Origin: Solen grandis
Lineage: Eukaryota; Mollusca; Bivalvia; Adapedonta; Solenidae
Reading direction: 5' to 3'
Assembly: GCA_021229015.1 (NCBI GenBank)
Contig: CM037782.1
Coordinates: 42,933,224-42,997,223, forward strand
Length of the DNA stretch: 64,000 nucleotides
The notes beneath the pieces are model-generated. The model was not told where the DNA came from. It made no database searches and was given only the letters and a program-made list of their open reading frames with translations. How positions within the stretch are numbered: the stretch's first letter is position 1; each line of letters starts with the position of its first letter. The translations under genes were made by a program, and so were the position numbers. Below, piece after piece: positions 22,692-34,100 of the stretch.

Positions 22692-25266
22692 GGTTGTCAG
22701 ACGTTTCACCCCTAAGTCGTTTCCTCCCCAGTCGTTTCCTCCCAAGACGTTTCACCCTCAAATTGGGGGTGAAACGTCCTGTATTTGAGCATATAACAGG
22801 TCGTTTCCTCCCCTCTTTTATTTTATTTAAGCATTTGATTGAATTACTTTATATTATCCTAATTCAATATTTTTATAGAATTTTCTTTACTGAATATACT
22901 ATTTACAATTAATAAATTACAGAATTAATCAATAATTACGTTAAATTTGATAAGTGCTAAAGTGTGATTAGATAAAAAAAAAATGTTGTTAATTAATATT
23001 TTGATTTCATTAATGTTTTAATTTAATTGTTTTTAATTGCATTTGAAGGCACCTACTTTGATATTATTTTTAAGATTGGGTTTAATGATCTGAATAATAA
23101 AGGTGTGATGAGTAAAAATGGTGATAGTGTTAAAGGTAATAAACAATGCAATTAAGACTTTGAAAGGTTAATGTGATCTTGTGCACATGTATTAGATGAG
23201 AAAAAAACACATGAGATAAAACACCAATTCAATAACTTTTAAATGCATTGTTTATTTATATATATTTTAAAACATATTTTCCCACATATTTTTTTTATTA
23301 TTTTTATTTGAAGTCCTTTGGGTAGAAATTATTGTATAGTAATTGATCCTTATCTTATTAATGATAATTATCTTCTAAGTTTGATTCATTTAGTTATTTA
23401 ATGACATTGTTAATATACAAAAGTTGTGGAATAGTACTGACAGTATCACTATATAAGAAATGATAATTTACGTATTTTCCAAGTATAATATAATCTTCCC
23501 ATAATTTAAAAATCGACATATTTATGATAATGTCAATGACCTTTGAATAAAAAATAAATGATTATTATAAAAATCAGACGTGTAAAAATCAAAAAAAAAA
23601 AAAAAAAAGGATTGCATTCTATTACATAATTATTGTCAAGCACCTTGTGCGACTGTATCATTAAGCATGTCGGATGGATGACTCCACTATACACAGTAGC
23701 AGTTAAGTGACACGTGCCGTTAAGTGTGGCCAATAAACACATCAGATTAGCAATTATTTAATGAATAAAACTCTTTAATCTGTTTATTCAGCATTAAACA
23801 TATTACACATGTTTATAGCTAATACACATTTACACTTTTTTACATAACAACATATTCATTATTTTGCATAAAATTCTACAATACACATTTATAGCCAATA
23901 CATGATACTTTTTGCAATATGGTGATATAGTCGAACTCTTGTAAAAGTAAATCTTACTAAAGATACTAGTGATATGATATAATAATTATTATTATCACTA
24001 GTAAAAAACGGGATTAATTGTGTCTGCCTTTTTTTATTGATAGGTCGAGCGAATATATTTTAAATATTGTTAAGGCTATTCTAAATTTATTTAAATTTAT
24101 TTTCTGTAAGTATTTTTCCAAACAAAAATCATGCTTAAACAAATGATACATTTTTAATCTATTTGAGTTATTTACGTTAGAAAACCAGTTTTTTTTATAA
24201 AAAAAAAAAAATTATATTTCCTAAATTTATGACAATTTATTCTGGTATAACCACACGTGTCGTAGACCAAGTTCATTCAGTGTTATTTTCATTTTTACCA
24301 GTATACATCGCTCATCAGCATTTGGTAGATATTCACATTTAATTCATAGTGAGGTTTAAATGTTAAACGATGAGGCAAAAGTCTTACGAAAGTGGGGTTC
24401 ATGTAAATAATCATTTTGTACATAACTTTTATATACGAATTAGTAAGCTGTCAGAAAAAAGACTCTTAAATCTCTTGACAAGTGCAAAATACGATAAAAA
24501 GATAAATATTAACAAATATTTTTAAGGAAATCTAAATTTTACTATTTAACCTCTGTTTACTACTCTAGTGTGTGCATCATGTAAGAAATGGTGATTAAAG
24601 AGTATCATAGATGTATTGCACATGTTATATAAGTTATACCAAGACATGATTAATTTATATTTCAATAAACAGAAAGCCATGGTTAATATCTATGTAAGAA
24701 AATTAGAGTTTTCCTGGACTTTTCAATTGTTAATCTTGTAAATATGTATTTGTGTTGTTTATTTTTTTTATTAAAATTCTTGTTATTTTTTATATCATAT
24801 TTTCATTTCACACACACACACACACACACACTTCAACATATTTGATTCATTCAAGACTTACAAAAACTTAAGCATGATTAGAAATGATCATACCTACATT
24901 GACATAATTACACATCATCAACTGATATGTTTAATAGGTATTTGATTATATCATGGATGTATCATACATAACATCTAGTATATATGTCCGTGATTATATG
25001 CAATGAAAGACCATTTTAATTTTTATCTCTTAAATATAAATATATATTTAATCTTAAAACTAAGCATATAACATTGAATAGTATAATTGCATTATCTTCT
25101 TTTAGGAAAAAAATACAATAATATACATACTAACAAGTATAATATAAAGTGGGGGTGAAACGTCTCGATCTTTGAAAATTTGGCGTGAAACTACTTGGGA
25201 GGAAACAGCTTGGGGGGTGAAACGTCTAGGGGAGGAAATGGTTTGGGGGTGAAACGTCTGGAATTC
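22692..25266. mobile_element. 2.6-kb inverted-repeat element with modular ends, in the METTL7-like intron
   Basis: Both ends carry alternating modules of GACGTTTCACCCC and GTCGTTTCCTCCC, inverted with respect to each other: left about 22698-22817, right about 25151-25260. The 8-mer GAGGTAAC flanks the whole at 22684-22691 and 25267-25274, a plausible target duplication. The interior is very AT-rich with no transposase, so it is non-autonomous. The right edge is about 70 bp from the METTL7 exon 1 donor. Superfamily unknown to me; an 8-9 bp duplication would allow hAT or MULE. Confidence 0.75.
24809..24831 (+). repeat. (CA)n microsatellite
   Basis: About eleven CA units inside the AT-rich interior of the intronic inverted-repeat element. 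Confidence 0.95.
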
Positions 25267-25339
25267 GAGGTAACAACTGTAAAAACCAAAACAAAAACAT
25301 TTTTGTCATATGAAAAGTAACATAGAAAAAAATACATAC

Positions 25340-25873
25340 TGGTTTAAGAACACGTTTGATCTCGGACAAACATTTTTCAACATCTGTGACAGTACACATA
25401 ACTAAAGTTGACACAACCACATCATACGACTCGTCTGCCTTCGGGATATCTTCACCCACTCCTCGGATAATTTCGGCATATGCCAATGAGGAATTTTTCT
25501 TCAAGTTCTTTGAAATATAGTCTTTAAAATGAGGATTTGGATCAAGGCAACTGAGTTTAATATCTGATGGAAAATACTGTACATTTGCCGCTGGGCCAGC
25601 GCCGATTTCTAGCACAAACAACTCCCGGTCTAACCGCTGTTGGTGAGCAATCATCTCCTGGAAACATCGCTTTTTTTCCTTGTGCAAACTTCGATTAATC
25701 CTTTTTCCGATCACATCAAGTATGTAGGCATATACTCTCGAATAAGTATGGTATTTGATAAAACCTCGGAAATACCATAGTGTCCCTAAAGTTGCCAAAA
25801 CTGGACCAATTTTATAAACAACATATTGTTGTATTATTTGGTCCTCCATCGCCATTTTGAGATCATGTGACAA
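25340..25873 (-). CDS. METTL7/TMT1-like methyltransferase, exon 1
   Basis: Exon 1 encodes 178 residues ending KRVLKP before a GTATGT donor. A hydrophobic N-terminal segment (about residues 20-34) is the expected membrane anchor. The SAM-binding motif I is VLEIGAGPAANV (88-98), the acidic strand motif is CLDPNPHF (109-116), and YDVVVSTLVMCTV (150-162) is the strand-4 region. These match METTL7A/B, recently named TMT1A/B, which act at ER membranes and lipid droplets as thiol S-methyltransferases; the substrate here is inferred only from family. Motif I has AGP where vertebrate members usually have CGT. The start is the first ATG at 25873; ATGs at codons 7 and 9 are alternatives and codon 7 (AAAATGGCG) has the better context. 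It is joined to exon 2 at 20774-21010 across a 4.3-kb intron. Reading frame past 25340 is intron and transposon. Confidence 0.93.
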
Positions 25874-26851
25874 AAATTAACCGAAAGTAAGAAATGCACG
25901 ACATGAAACAGTTATTCACTCGAACTGCCCCAAATAGACCAGAATTGTTCAAGAAGTACCCAAAGTAGCCTGTTTTTTGAAGAAAAAAAAAAGATATAGA
26001 AAACAAAAACAGCTCCTATTTTATCTTCAAGACAAAAATGATATTAATTTATATAGTGAGAAAAAAACAACTTCATATATGTATTGTTTATATTAACATT
26101 TTTTTTTTAAAGAATTTACTTTGGATGTATTGGTTTATATATCAACATATCTACATTGATACTGTCAACAATCAATTTCTGATTTTGACATATATGAATG
26201 ATACAGTTGTTTGTAATATAATGGTAAGATAACTGTCCAGTATAATGAGATAAAAGGTTGGTTACACAATTATAATCCTATAAGGAGAACATTATGTTGA
26301 TGATTGTGGTAAGAATAGGGCTGAAACAAAGTTGTCATTTCACCCTCATCCTGGTTTCTAGAGCTCTCCCAGTTTCTCCCACTTTGGTAGTTTTGCATTG
26401 TTAACATTTCACGTAGTAAACAACAACACACTTCTTCATCTAGTCTGTTTTGTCTTCCACATCTTACCTATGAGCTGATGGAATTGAATGGTCGATGGTA
26501 CATATTTACACCATGTTTCTTAAATATCCTACAGAAATATCCAAGGTAAAAAATAATTGCTATGAGTAAATGGATTTATACAATGATGTACAATCCAGAG
26601 CAAGAGAACAATCTTCATTGTTGCAGTTTGATAAGGGTTTAGTCTATAAACTTAAAACTGAAAAGATTCTAATGATCACAAACTTAAGTTTTCAAGCTCT
26701 ACAATTCAGTTTAGTGAGAGAAATGAACTCAAGACTTTGTATAGCAAGCAATACCGTTGGGAGTCCCCACTGGAGAAAAGCCCCCATGAAGAATTTATGC
26801 CAGATAGAAACAAGAAAATAATGGAAATGGGTTATGATCGCTTAACTGCAC
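25874..26851. other. Upstream of the METTL7-like gene, no gene seen
   Basis: This should contain the METTL7-like promoter, but no TATA box or other site could be assigned with confidence. The short ORFs at 26038 and 26570 have no recognisable domain. Confidence 0.4.
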
Positions 26852-27048
26852 TGTATGGGAGGGGATATCTGCCAGTTCATTTCTTCTACCAACTGAGGTT
26901 ATTACAATTTTACCATGTTTATTACATTTACAAAAAATCTTATTACAATTTCAAAATGCTTATAACAACCTTGAAATTGTTACTTAAATATTTCACTTTT
27001 AACAATATTAGGGAAAGAAATGAAATGGCGGATATCCCCTCCCATACA
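26852..27048. mobile_element. Short inverted-repeat element (MITE-like)
   Basis: The left arm TGTATGGGAGGGGATATCTG continues to TTCATTTCTT, and the right arm in reverse complement reads TGTATGGGAGGGGATATCCG and continues to TTCATTTCTT. The arms are about 35 bp with few mismatches; the loop is AT-rich. Total 197 bp. No clear target duplication was found, and the minus-strand short frames are chance. Confidence 0.65.
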
Positions 27049-27174
27049 TCCTCATGTAATGACAAACACTTTCGTAAAATTTAATGAAAATCCATCTATA
27101 GATATGGAAGTTATAAAGCAGACATAAAGTGAGTGAAATACAGTTCTGTACTGCTCATACCATCAACATCCTCA

Positions 27175-28994
27175 GCTGAGAACCGCCTTTCAACAAGTGT
27201 TTCGGCCCTTTAATCACAGGACACTCTCCAGGCGGCGGGCTCGCAGTGGTGATCAGTCACTACGTGTTGATGGAAGGCTTCCAGCTCCTCTCCTCTCTCT
27301 TCATCCACAACCAGCTGGATGCCCTTTCAGCTGTCAGGCTTAGTGTGCCCACTGCACGCTTTCTGTCTGCTCCCTTGATCCCCAAAGCACTTAACATCTT
27401 CCACAGCGACTGGGCTGGGAACCCTCTGGCACCAATTTCCACCGGGTAGAGCCACACTCACCATCCCTTCTGTTTGCACTGTTCTTGCAGATCAGAATAC
27501 TTGGCTTTCTTCCTTTCATAAGCCTCTTCACAGCGAGATTCCCAAGGAACAGTCAGTTCAACCATAACCAAACACTTGTCTTTGTTAGACCAGATAACAA
27601 TGTCAGGCCTCAATGATGTCTGGATAATGTTTGGGAACACAAGTTTCTGTTTCAGGTCCACAGACATTTCCCACTTATCAGATTCATCCAAGATTGAATT
27701 GGTAGGCTGCGATTGTTTGGGCGCCTTCTGTCCCTCCTTCACGAACTGAATCATACAAGGTTTCTGTCTGGTCCTTTTCTTGGTCCTCTCTCGTTCCAAC
27801 TTGTCTGCGAGTTCTTGAAGAACACTGTCGTGTCTCCACCGGTAACGTCCATCTGTGAATGTTGGAGGGTGACGGTAGCAGGTCATAGACTGATCTGAGC
27901 AAGAATGCGATCCTAAGTGGTTTGTATCTCCAGATATCTGCCCAGGTAAGTTTTCTGTCTGTAGTTGTCCACTTTGTCCATGCGCCTTGGGCACCCATGG
28001 CAACAGCTTTCGGTCTTCTTTCTTCTTCTGCTGCTGCTCTGACTTCATCTTGCACCATGCTCCTCCTTTCTGTATTTCCGGCAGAGCTCCATAGTGTAGT
28101 CTTGGAGTTGCCAAGCCCCTGTCTGCCTACTGCGGTGATGCCGACTATGTCTTTGTGCTGGAGTCTTCTCTCAGCTTGTTCGACTGCTTGGCTTGCTGAC
28201 CACTTTCTTCCTGTTCTAGTTTCAATTCCAGCGTTGCGAATTGAACTATCCTGCGACTGCTTGAGCGTCATCACCAGTCGTGTCTTGGCAACTTTGAACT
28301 CCTCAACAAGGGATGATAGGGGGAGTTGTAGCCCCAGTCCGATCTGGTAAAGTTGGTGGTACTCCCAGCCATCGGCGCAGGTGTCTGCTGATTGTTCGCT
28401 CCAAGCATTCCACTGCAGATGTAGTGATTTCATATAGCATCAGGGGCCACATCAATCTGGGGAGGAGACCATTCTGGAAGAGCCACGCCTTGAACTTTCC
28501 CGGTAAGCCAGATCGGTCTATCTGTTTCAAACCTTCTTGGAGTTGTGATCTGATGCACCCTATGTTGGCTTTGTCACTAAGGCTGGCATCAAACCACTTA
28601 CCCAGGCACTTTATGGGACTGTCCATGATGGATGGTATGTCTTCACCTTGGACCTGGAGGTTAAATCATCTAGTGACCGACCGCGTTTGATGACCAAGCT
28701 TCTAGACTTCTTGGGTTTGAACTTCATTCTAGCCCAAGTAGCTGCCTCTTCCAATGCTTTCAGTACCCATCTCGCTTGTATGTGAGTCTGGGTTGTCACT
28801 GTCAGGTCGTCCATGAAACCCCTGTTAGTCGGCAGGTGTAACCCTGTAGATGTCTTTGGCCCTCGCGTTTCTGTATTTGCAGGGTTGATTATGAGGTTCA
28901 TGCCCATCACAAACAGGACAACAGAGATGGTACATCCAGTCACTATACCCTTTTCTAGTCTCTGCCAGGCTGTCATCTTGTAACCTATGAACAT
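27175..28994 (-). pseudogene. Decayed non-LTR retroelement: RT plus restriction-like endonuclease
   Basis: Successive minus-strand frames carry the C-terminal half of a reverse transcriptase with the FMDD catalytic motif (28994-28611), the RT thumb and connector (28626-28303 and 28433 onward), and a C-terminal restriction-like endonuclease with RPDIVIW followed by MVELTVPWE (27684-27458), the PD-(D/E)xK arrangement. At least three frameshifts (near 28620, 28345 and 28115) and one in-frame stop (near 27457) break it, and the N-terminal part is missing. An endonuclease of this type C-terminal to RT points to a non-LTR lineage with an RLE rather than an APE domain. It is inserted in tandem-core repeat DNA. 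Not a host gene. Confidence 0.85.
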
Positions 28995-29400
28995 TAAAAG
29001 ACTAACTTAAAACAACTTCTGTGACCTTGACAACCTTTCAAGCGCACATATGGTTGATGCAAGTGAAACACAGATGTGTCATAACTAACACATCTGTAAA
29101 GTTTCATGAAAATCCAAACATAGATATGGAAGTTATAGAGCAGACACAAAGATGTAGCCTATGAACACCTAGAACAATTTCCAACAACTCCTGTGACCTT
29201 TCAAGGGTGCATACTATTGATGTGCGCGACACACCCTTGGGTTATGAGGAATATTTCTATTATGTTTTATTGAAATCCATCAATAAATGTCCAAATTATA
29301 GAGTGGACACAAGAGCGGGACAGACATGGAATGAGGGACAGACGGAGGGACATGTGCAAACCTTAAGTCCCAACCAGTGAAACCAAATGGGACTTACAAC
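28995..29400. repeat. Tandem-core repeat remnants flanking the retroelement
   Basis: Units containing ATAGATATGGAAGTTATA and AGCAGACA occur at 27085-27130 and again at 29100-29150, with a more diverged one near 29270. The retroelement appears to have landed inside this older repeat. The right edge has GACAGACGGAGGGACATG, like the microsatellite edge of such elements. Confidence 0.5.
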
Positions 29401-30377
29401 TGGTTTACATCTCATGTGTTCACACACACACATACTTTAAAAAATAACAGATGCATGGCAAAAACAAAAACAAATAATACAGATGCATTTTTCTATATTT
29501 TTTTATTTTTTAAATGTGAAAAAGATAGTTTAGTATAACTAATAACTGTAATAAAGTCCTGTGACATGATTTATAAATATCTACAACAAAACAATTTACC
29601 TATCTGAAACAAATGTTTGGTGGATCTGAAATGTCGGTATCATTGATAATGTATATTAATGCTATATGAACAGCAAATAATTGTATTTCATCATAAATAA
29701 CCCTTCCCCACTCCAATAAAATTACATTACAGCAGAGTCTGGCAAGACCGAAAACAGCCTGGTTATGACTGGAAACTCCCTCCAGTGTAAAGTCCGGTAA
29801 GATCAGAAAGACTCTCCAGTGTACAGTAAATGAGACTGGAAACTCTCTCTAGTGTACAGTCCAGTGAGATCAGAAACACTCTCCGGTGTACAGTAAATTA
29901 GACTAGAAACTCTCTCCGGTTCACAGCCTGGTTATGACCGGTTTATGGTATTACCATCTCAGGTCTCTGGCACTATTCCGGACCATCCTGCATATTAAAT
30001 GACCTTGATCCTACTGGTTAGTCATAGTTCTAGAGTGGAAAAGGGTTAAAGTTCATCAGGATATTCTTTTTTTTTCCTTCCTTAAGTTTAATTACTATGT
30101 GAAAAGAGCCTACAAACTTGCTCCATCATCCTTTATTGACAAAATGATTTTAATATGAAAATTTGAAAATAAGCATTAAAAAGAGCATGAATAAACTTCC
30201 AGGTGAAAACATCTTTAAACTATGAACAGAACAATCTGGATCAGATGGAAAAAAATAGGAAGGAGAGAAAATGTTAACAGATCAATCAATGATATGTTAA
30301 CTAATGTTGTCTGAATAGCCCTTAATGTCTGACATTGTATGACGTAAGAGTTTTTGTAAAAAAAAAAAATAATCAAG
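29401..30377. other. Non-coding, nothing assigned
   Basis: AT-rich sequence with a short local repeat at 29730-29940, where CTCTCCAGTGTACAGT-like units recur every 50-60 bp. No exon or transposon ends were recognised. Confidence 0.45.
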
Positions 30378-31192
30378 AAACAAGAGCGCCATGATGGCCC
30401 TGGATCACTCACCTGAGTATAGGATTACCCAAGGAACATCAGTCTGTATTAAAAAATTTTGAAATCTGGCCAATAGTTTTGAAGGAGATGATCCCAGCAA
30501 AGTTTTACCAAATTCTGTCCAGCAGTTTCAGAGATGATTTCATTTTAAGTTTTCAATATATACATATAAGACAAATTAGTCCTGCCCCTTGCCAATCTGA
30601 CTAAAGTATTCTCCTACGGTATGTAGCATAGCGTATACAGGAGATGACTTAAGTCAGATTTGCCCCTTGCAGCCATGTTTTTTTATGGATCTGAATAGTT
30701 TTAGCAACTTTTGTGACGCTTCACCAAATGATCATAACTGCCAAATTTATTAAAATTCTGTCTTGTGGTTTCAGAGAGATGTCGTTTAAAGATTTCATTA
30801 TTTATATATAAGGCAAATTAGCCCTGCCCCTGGCGGCCATGTTTTTTTCGGATCAGAATAACTAGCAATCTTGGTAGAGAGTTACCCAAGGAACATCTGT
30901 ACCAAAATATTTTGAAATCTGGCTAATAGATTTGAAGGAGATGAATTTTAAAGTTTTCATATTTTTTTTCTTTCCATTGCCATGGCAACCAGATTTCCTC
31001 ATGGATCAAGTTTATTTTAGCAACTTTTGTGAAGGTTCACCCAAGGAACATCCCTGCCAAGTTTAATCAAATTCTGCCCAGCGGTTTCAGAGGAGATGTT
31101 GTTTAAAGTAAATTGTTGACGACGGACGACAACGGACGCAGGGTGACCACAAAAGCTAACCTTGAGCACTTCGTGCTCAGGTGAGCTAAAAA
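30378..31192 (-). mobile_element. Hairpin-ended tandem-core element G
   Basis: Reverse orientation: AAACAAGAGCGCCATGATGG at the low end and GTGCTCAGGTGAGCTAAA at the high end, next to GACGACGGACGAC. The core contains GGTTGCCATGGCAA reversed and CCAAGGAACATC, shared with the element at 15579-16440. It lies between the 3' end of the MPDZ-like gene and the METTL7-like gene. Confidence 0.85.
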
Positions 31193-34100
31193 CAAAGCTT
31201 TAATGTTAACTTAAGTCAACCATAATGTTGTTGGCACAGATCAAGGACCCATTTGATGACAAGTTGTATTCTGATGTGGGCTAACTTGTGTAGTTTGCCA
31301 AGAATAAGAAAAGCTTTTGTGAAGGATATCAAGCACCAGAGAATAGCCTCATCTTACCATTAGATTTCAGGTCATTTGTTAACCTACAGTAAATCAGTGT
31401 TTTTTTTCTCACTTTCATCAAAGTTAGAGATTAGTTATTGGTTCAACATTTTAAATAAATTATGAAGGAACCAATGTAGTAGTTGACTGTGCAAATGTTT
31501 GCCCAAGCAACTACTGTAAATGAATGGCATTTTACAGCTTTCATGTATGTAGTACATACTAGGTATTGCTATATAATAATTATAAACAAAAGTCTTGCAT
31601 TTTAGTTAAAATTCCTCCATCCACTCCCAAAGAATGTGTTTCTGAAACTTTTATCAATTTTACCACTTGACTAATATCATGTGATTATCACATTGTGTTT
31701 ATGATAGGAGGATCACAGATTAACCATTTGATTCTGCCTGAGAAAAAAAAAAGAAGAAAAAAGCAGAGAGAGAAATAAAATATTTGCTTAACATTAACTG
31801 CATTAATGGAATGTTTAGATTTATATATCATGCAATAATGTCAGGAAAAAAAGGTCTCAGGAAGCTGATGCACCCAGATCTGACAAATGGACTACACATA
31901 TTTACAAAGTGTTAAAACATTTTTGTTTATGTTGGTTATTGACAGTCTTTTTTATTCTTCCCGATACTTTTAAGATCTAGTCAATATAAAGCTAATATGT
32001 TCCACTCTTATAAATTTTACACTTTTGTTTTTATCTATGAAATCAATAACAAAGTAAGTGTTTATCTTTTGATTTGAAACATGTTTATTCATTTTGATTC
32101 AACTGGTTTCTAGGTAAGAGTTAAAGCAATGATGGAAGCTAAGTACTTGTTTTTATTCTGAAGTTAAACTGATTAAATTGGGTCAAATTAAAAATTCCAA
32201 AAAAAAATTTCAAGTCTTGTGTGTTTACTATCAAATACCCTAATTCAATTTATTTTTTTTAGTAATAGTTTAAGCAGTATAATTATGCCTTACCAGTGAT
32301 TCGAAAATAAATATAAGAGATACAGAAAATGGCTTAATCTAAACAAAGATTTAGGAGAAAAAAAAAATTGAAAGAGAAGTTATATGAAAAGCAAAATTCT
32401 TTTTTAAACATAAATGAATATAGTGCTGCATTCATGTATTTGTATTTTCAACAAAATTAATTCATAGCCAACAATTTCATACTAGAGAATTCATCTTCTA
32501 TTTACAGAATAGCATTTTTCATGTCCAGAAAATTTTAATTATCTTGTATTGTTGACAGAAATACTCTAGGACATATCATAATTGTCCACTTATCAGTAAC
32601 AGACCAGGTATTTACACATTCAGATGGTCTGAATTGTTTTGATTGAGAAAAACTAAAAACATCATTTCTATGGTAACAAAAACAAACAGGATGTTGATAT
32701 TAAAAAAAATCTGATAACATCATTATTATATTATTAAGCAATTTTGAAACACTATTTCACCATAGTTGTTTATGACAAAATTCATAATTCAACAGTTTCA
32801 AATAACAATGGAATACATACTTATATTGATAACTTGAGTGGAAAGAAAACTGCCTAGAACCCTTTGATACAGGTTTAGATGACTGACCTCTATATACACA
32901 GTAGGTAACAAGTAACAGTGTAACGTACCATTTCTTGGAATAACAAAACTTCACTCAACATAAATGATGATTTCTTCCAGGAGACTTCAATAAGTATTCA
33001 CATGGAACCCTTGACAGGATGGACTATGCTTACCTCAATCAAATGTACTTCTTACACCACTCAACACTGTTATTTACCAGTAATCATAAACAATTGACTG
33101 GAGTTCATAAATTAAGTGCTGATTTTAAGTGCCTTAAATAAAATTTCTCAGATTGAAAAAAAAAAAAAAATATTCATAATATTTCATTTTTTTATATGTG
33201 AATAACTATAAAAATTGATTAGTATGTACAAGAAAAAAAAATAATATGCCCAGAATTAGATGATTTAAGGCATGTATTGTAAAGAAATTATGTATTGTAC
33301 AGTCATGATGTACTGTAAAGATATATATTGTATAGATATCAAGTACTGTATAGACATGATAAACCATATCAGCAACATGTAACCTCAAAATGATACTTGG
33401 ATATTTGATATTTTACCACTATTAACTCTCCAGTGTACAAGTTAAATGTTTGTAATTTCATGAATTTCCCAAATCGTTAGTAAAAGAGTAATAATATAAT
33501 AACTTAGGCAGGTGTTCAAAGCTTCAAAAAACAACATGATGATGACAACTGGAAAGTCACATGTTCATGAATGTCTGCCACAAAAACCATCTCAATACCT
33601 CAAAATTCAGGGTCAAATATGTGAAGAAGTATTGCTTTTTTCACAACCATCATTTCATATAAATATGCAAAAATAGTACATTAAAACACAAAATTATTAC
33701 ACAGTTACAAAACTTCAAAGAAATCCATGGCTGTATTCCATTATATACACATGGGCTAATAATTAGCAACGTGAACTCCAGTAAGTATGTATATATGTAC
33801 ACTGTAACTAGGTTAAAAACCAGAATATTATGTACAGTAATTAATAACAATATCCAAGAGCCATTATTGAAACAATGTTCCAAGAAAATAATCTCCCCTT
33901 CTCTGTAGGCATTAATAACCTCTAAACCTGGTTGCTTTGTTCTCTTCCAATAATTTGAATATTTTTTCAAATACACAGGCTACATTTTTCTGAACTTAAA
34001 TATGCATATATAGTTTTCTAAACAAATAGTTATACATGTTATTGCATTCTTTCAATTTTCTAACATAATACAATTCTTTGGCAATACAGTGAACCCTCGA

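Noticed and set aside
27713..28690. Plus-strand ORFs of 61-142 codons
   Set aside because: They are antisense shadows of the decayed RT/endonuclease element on the minus strand.
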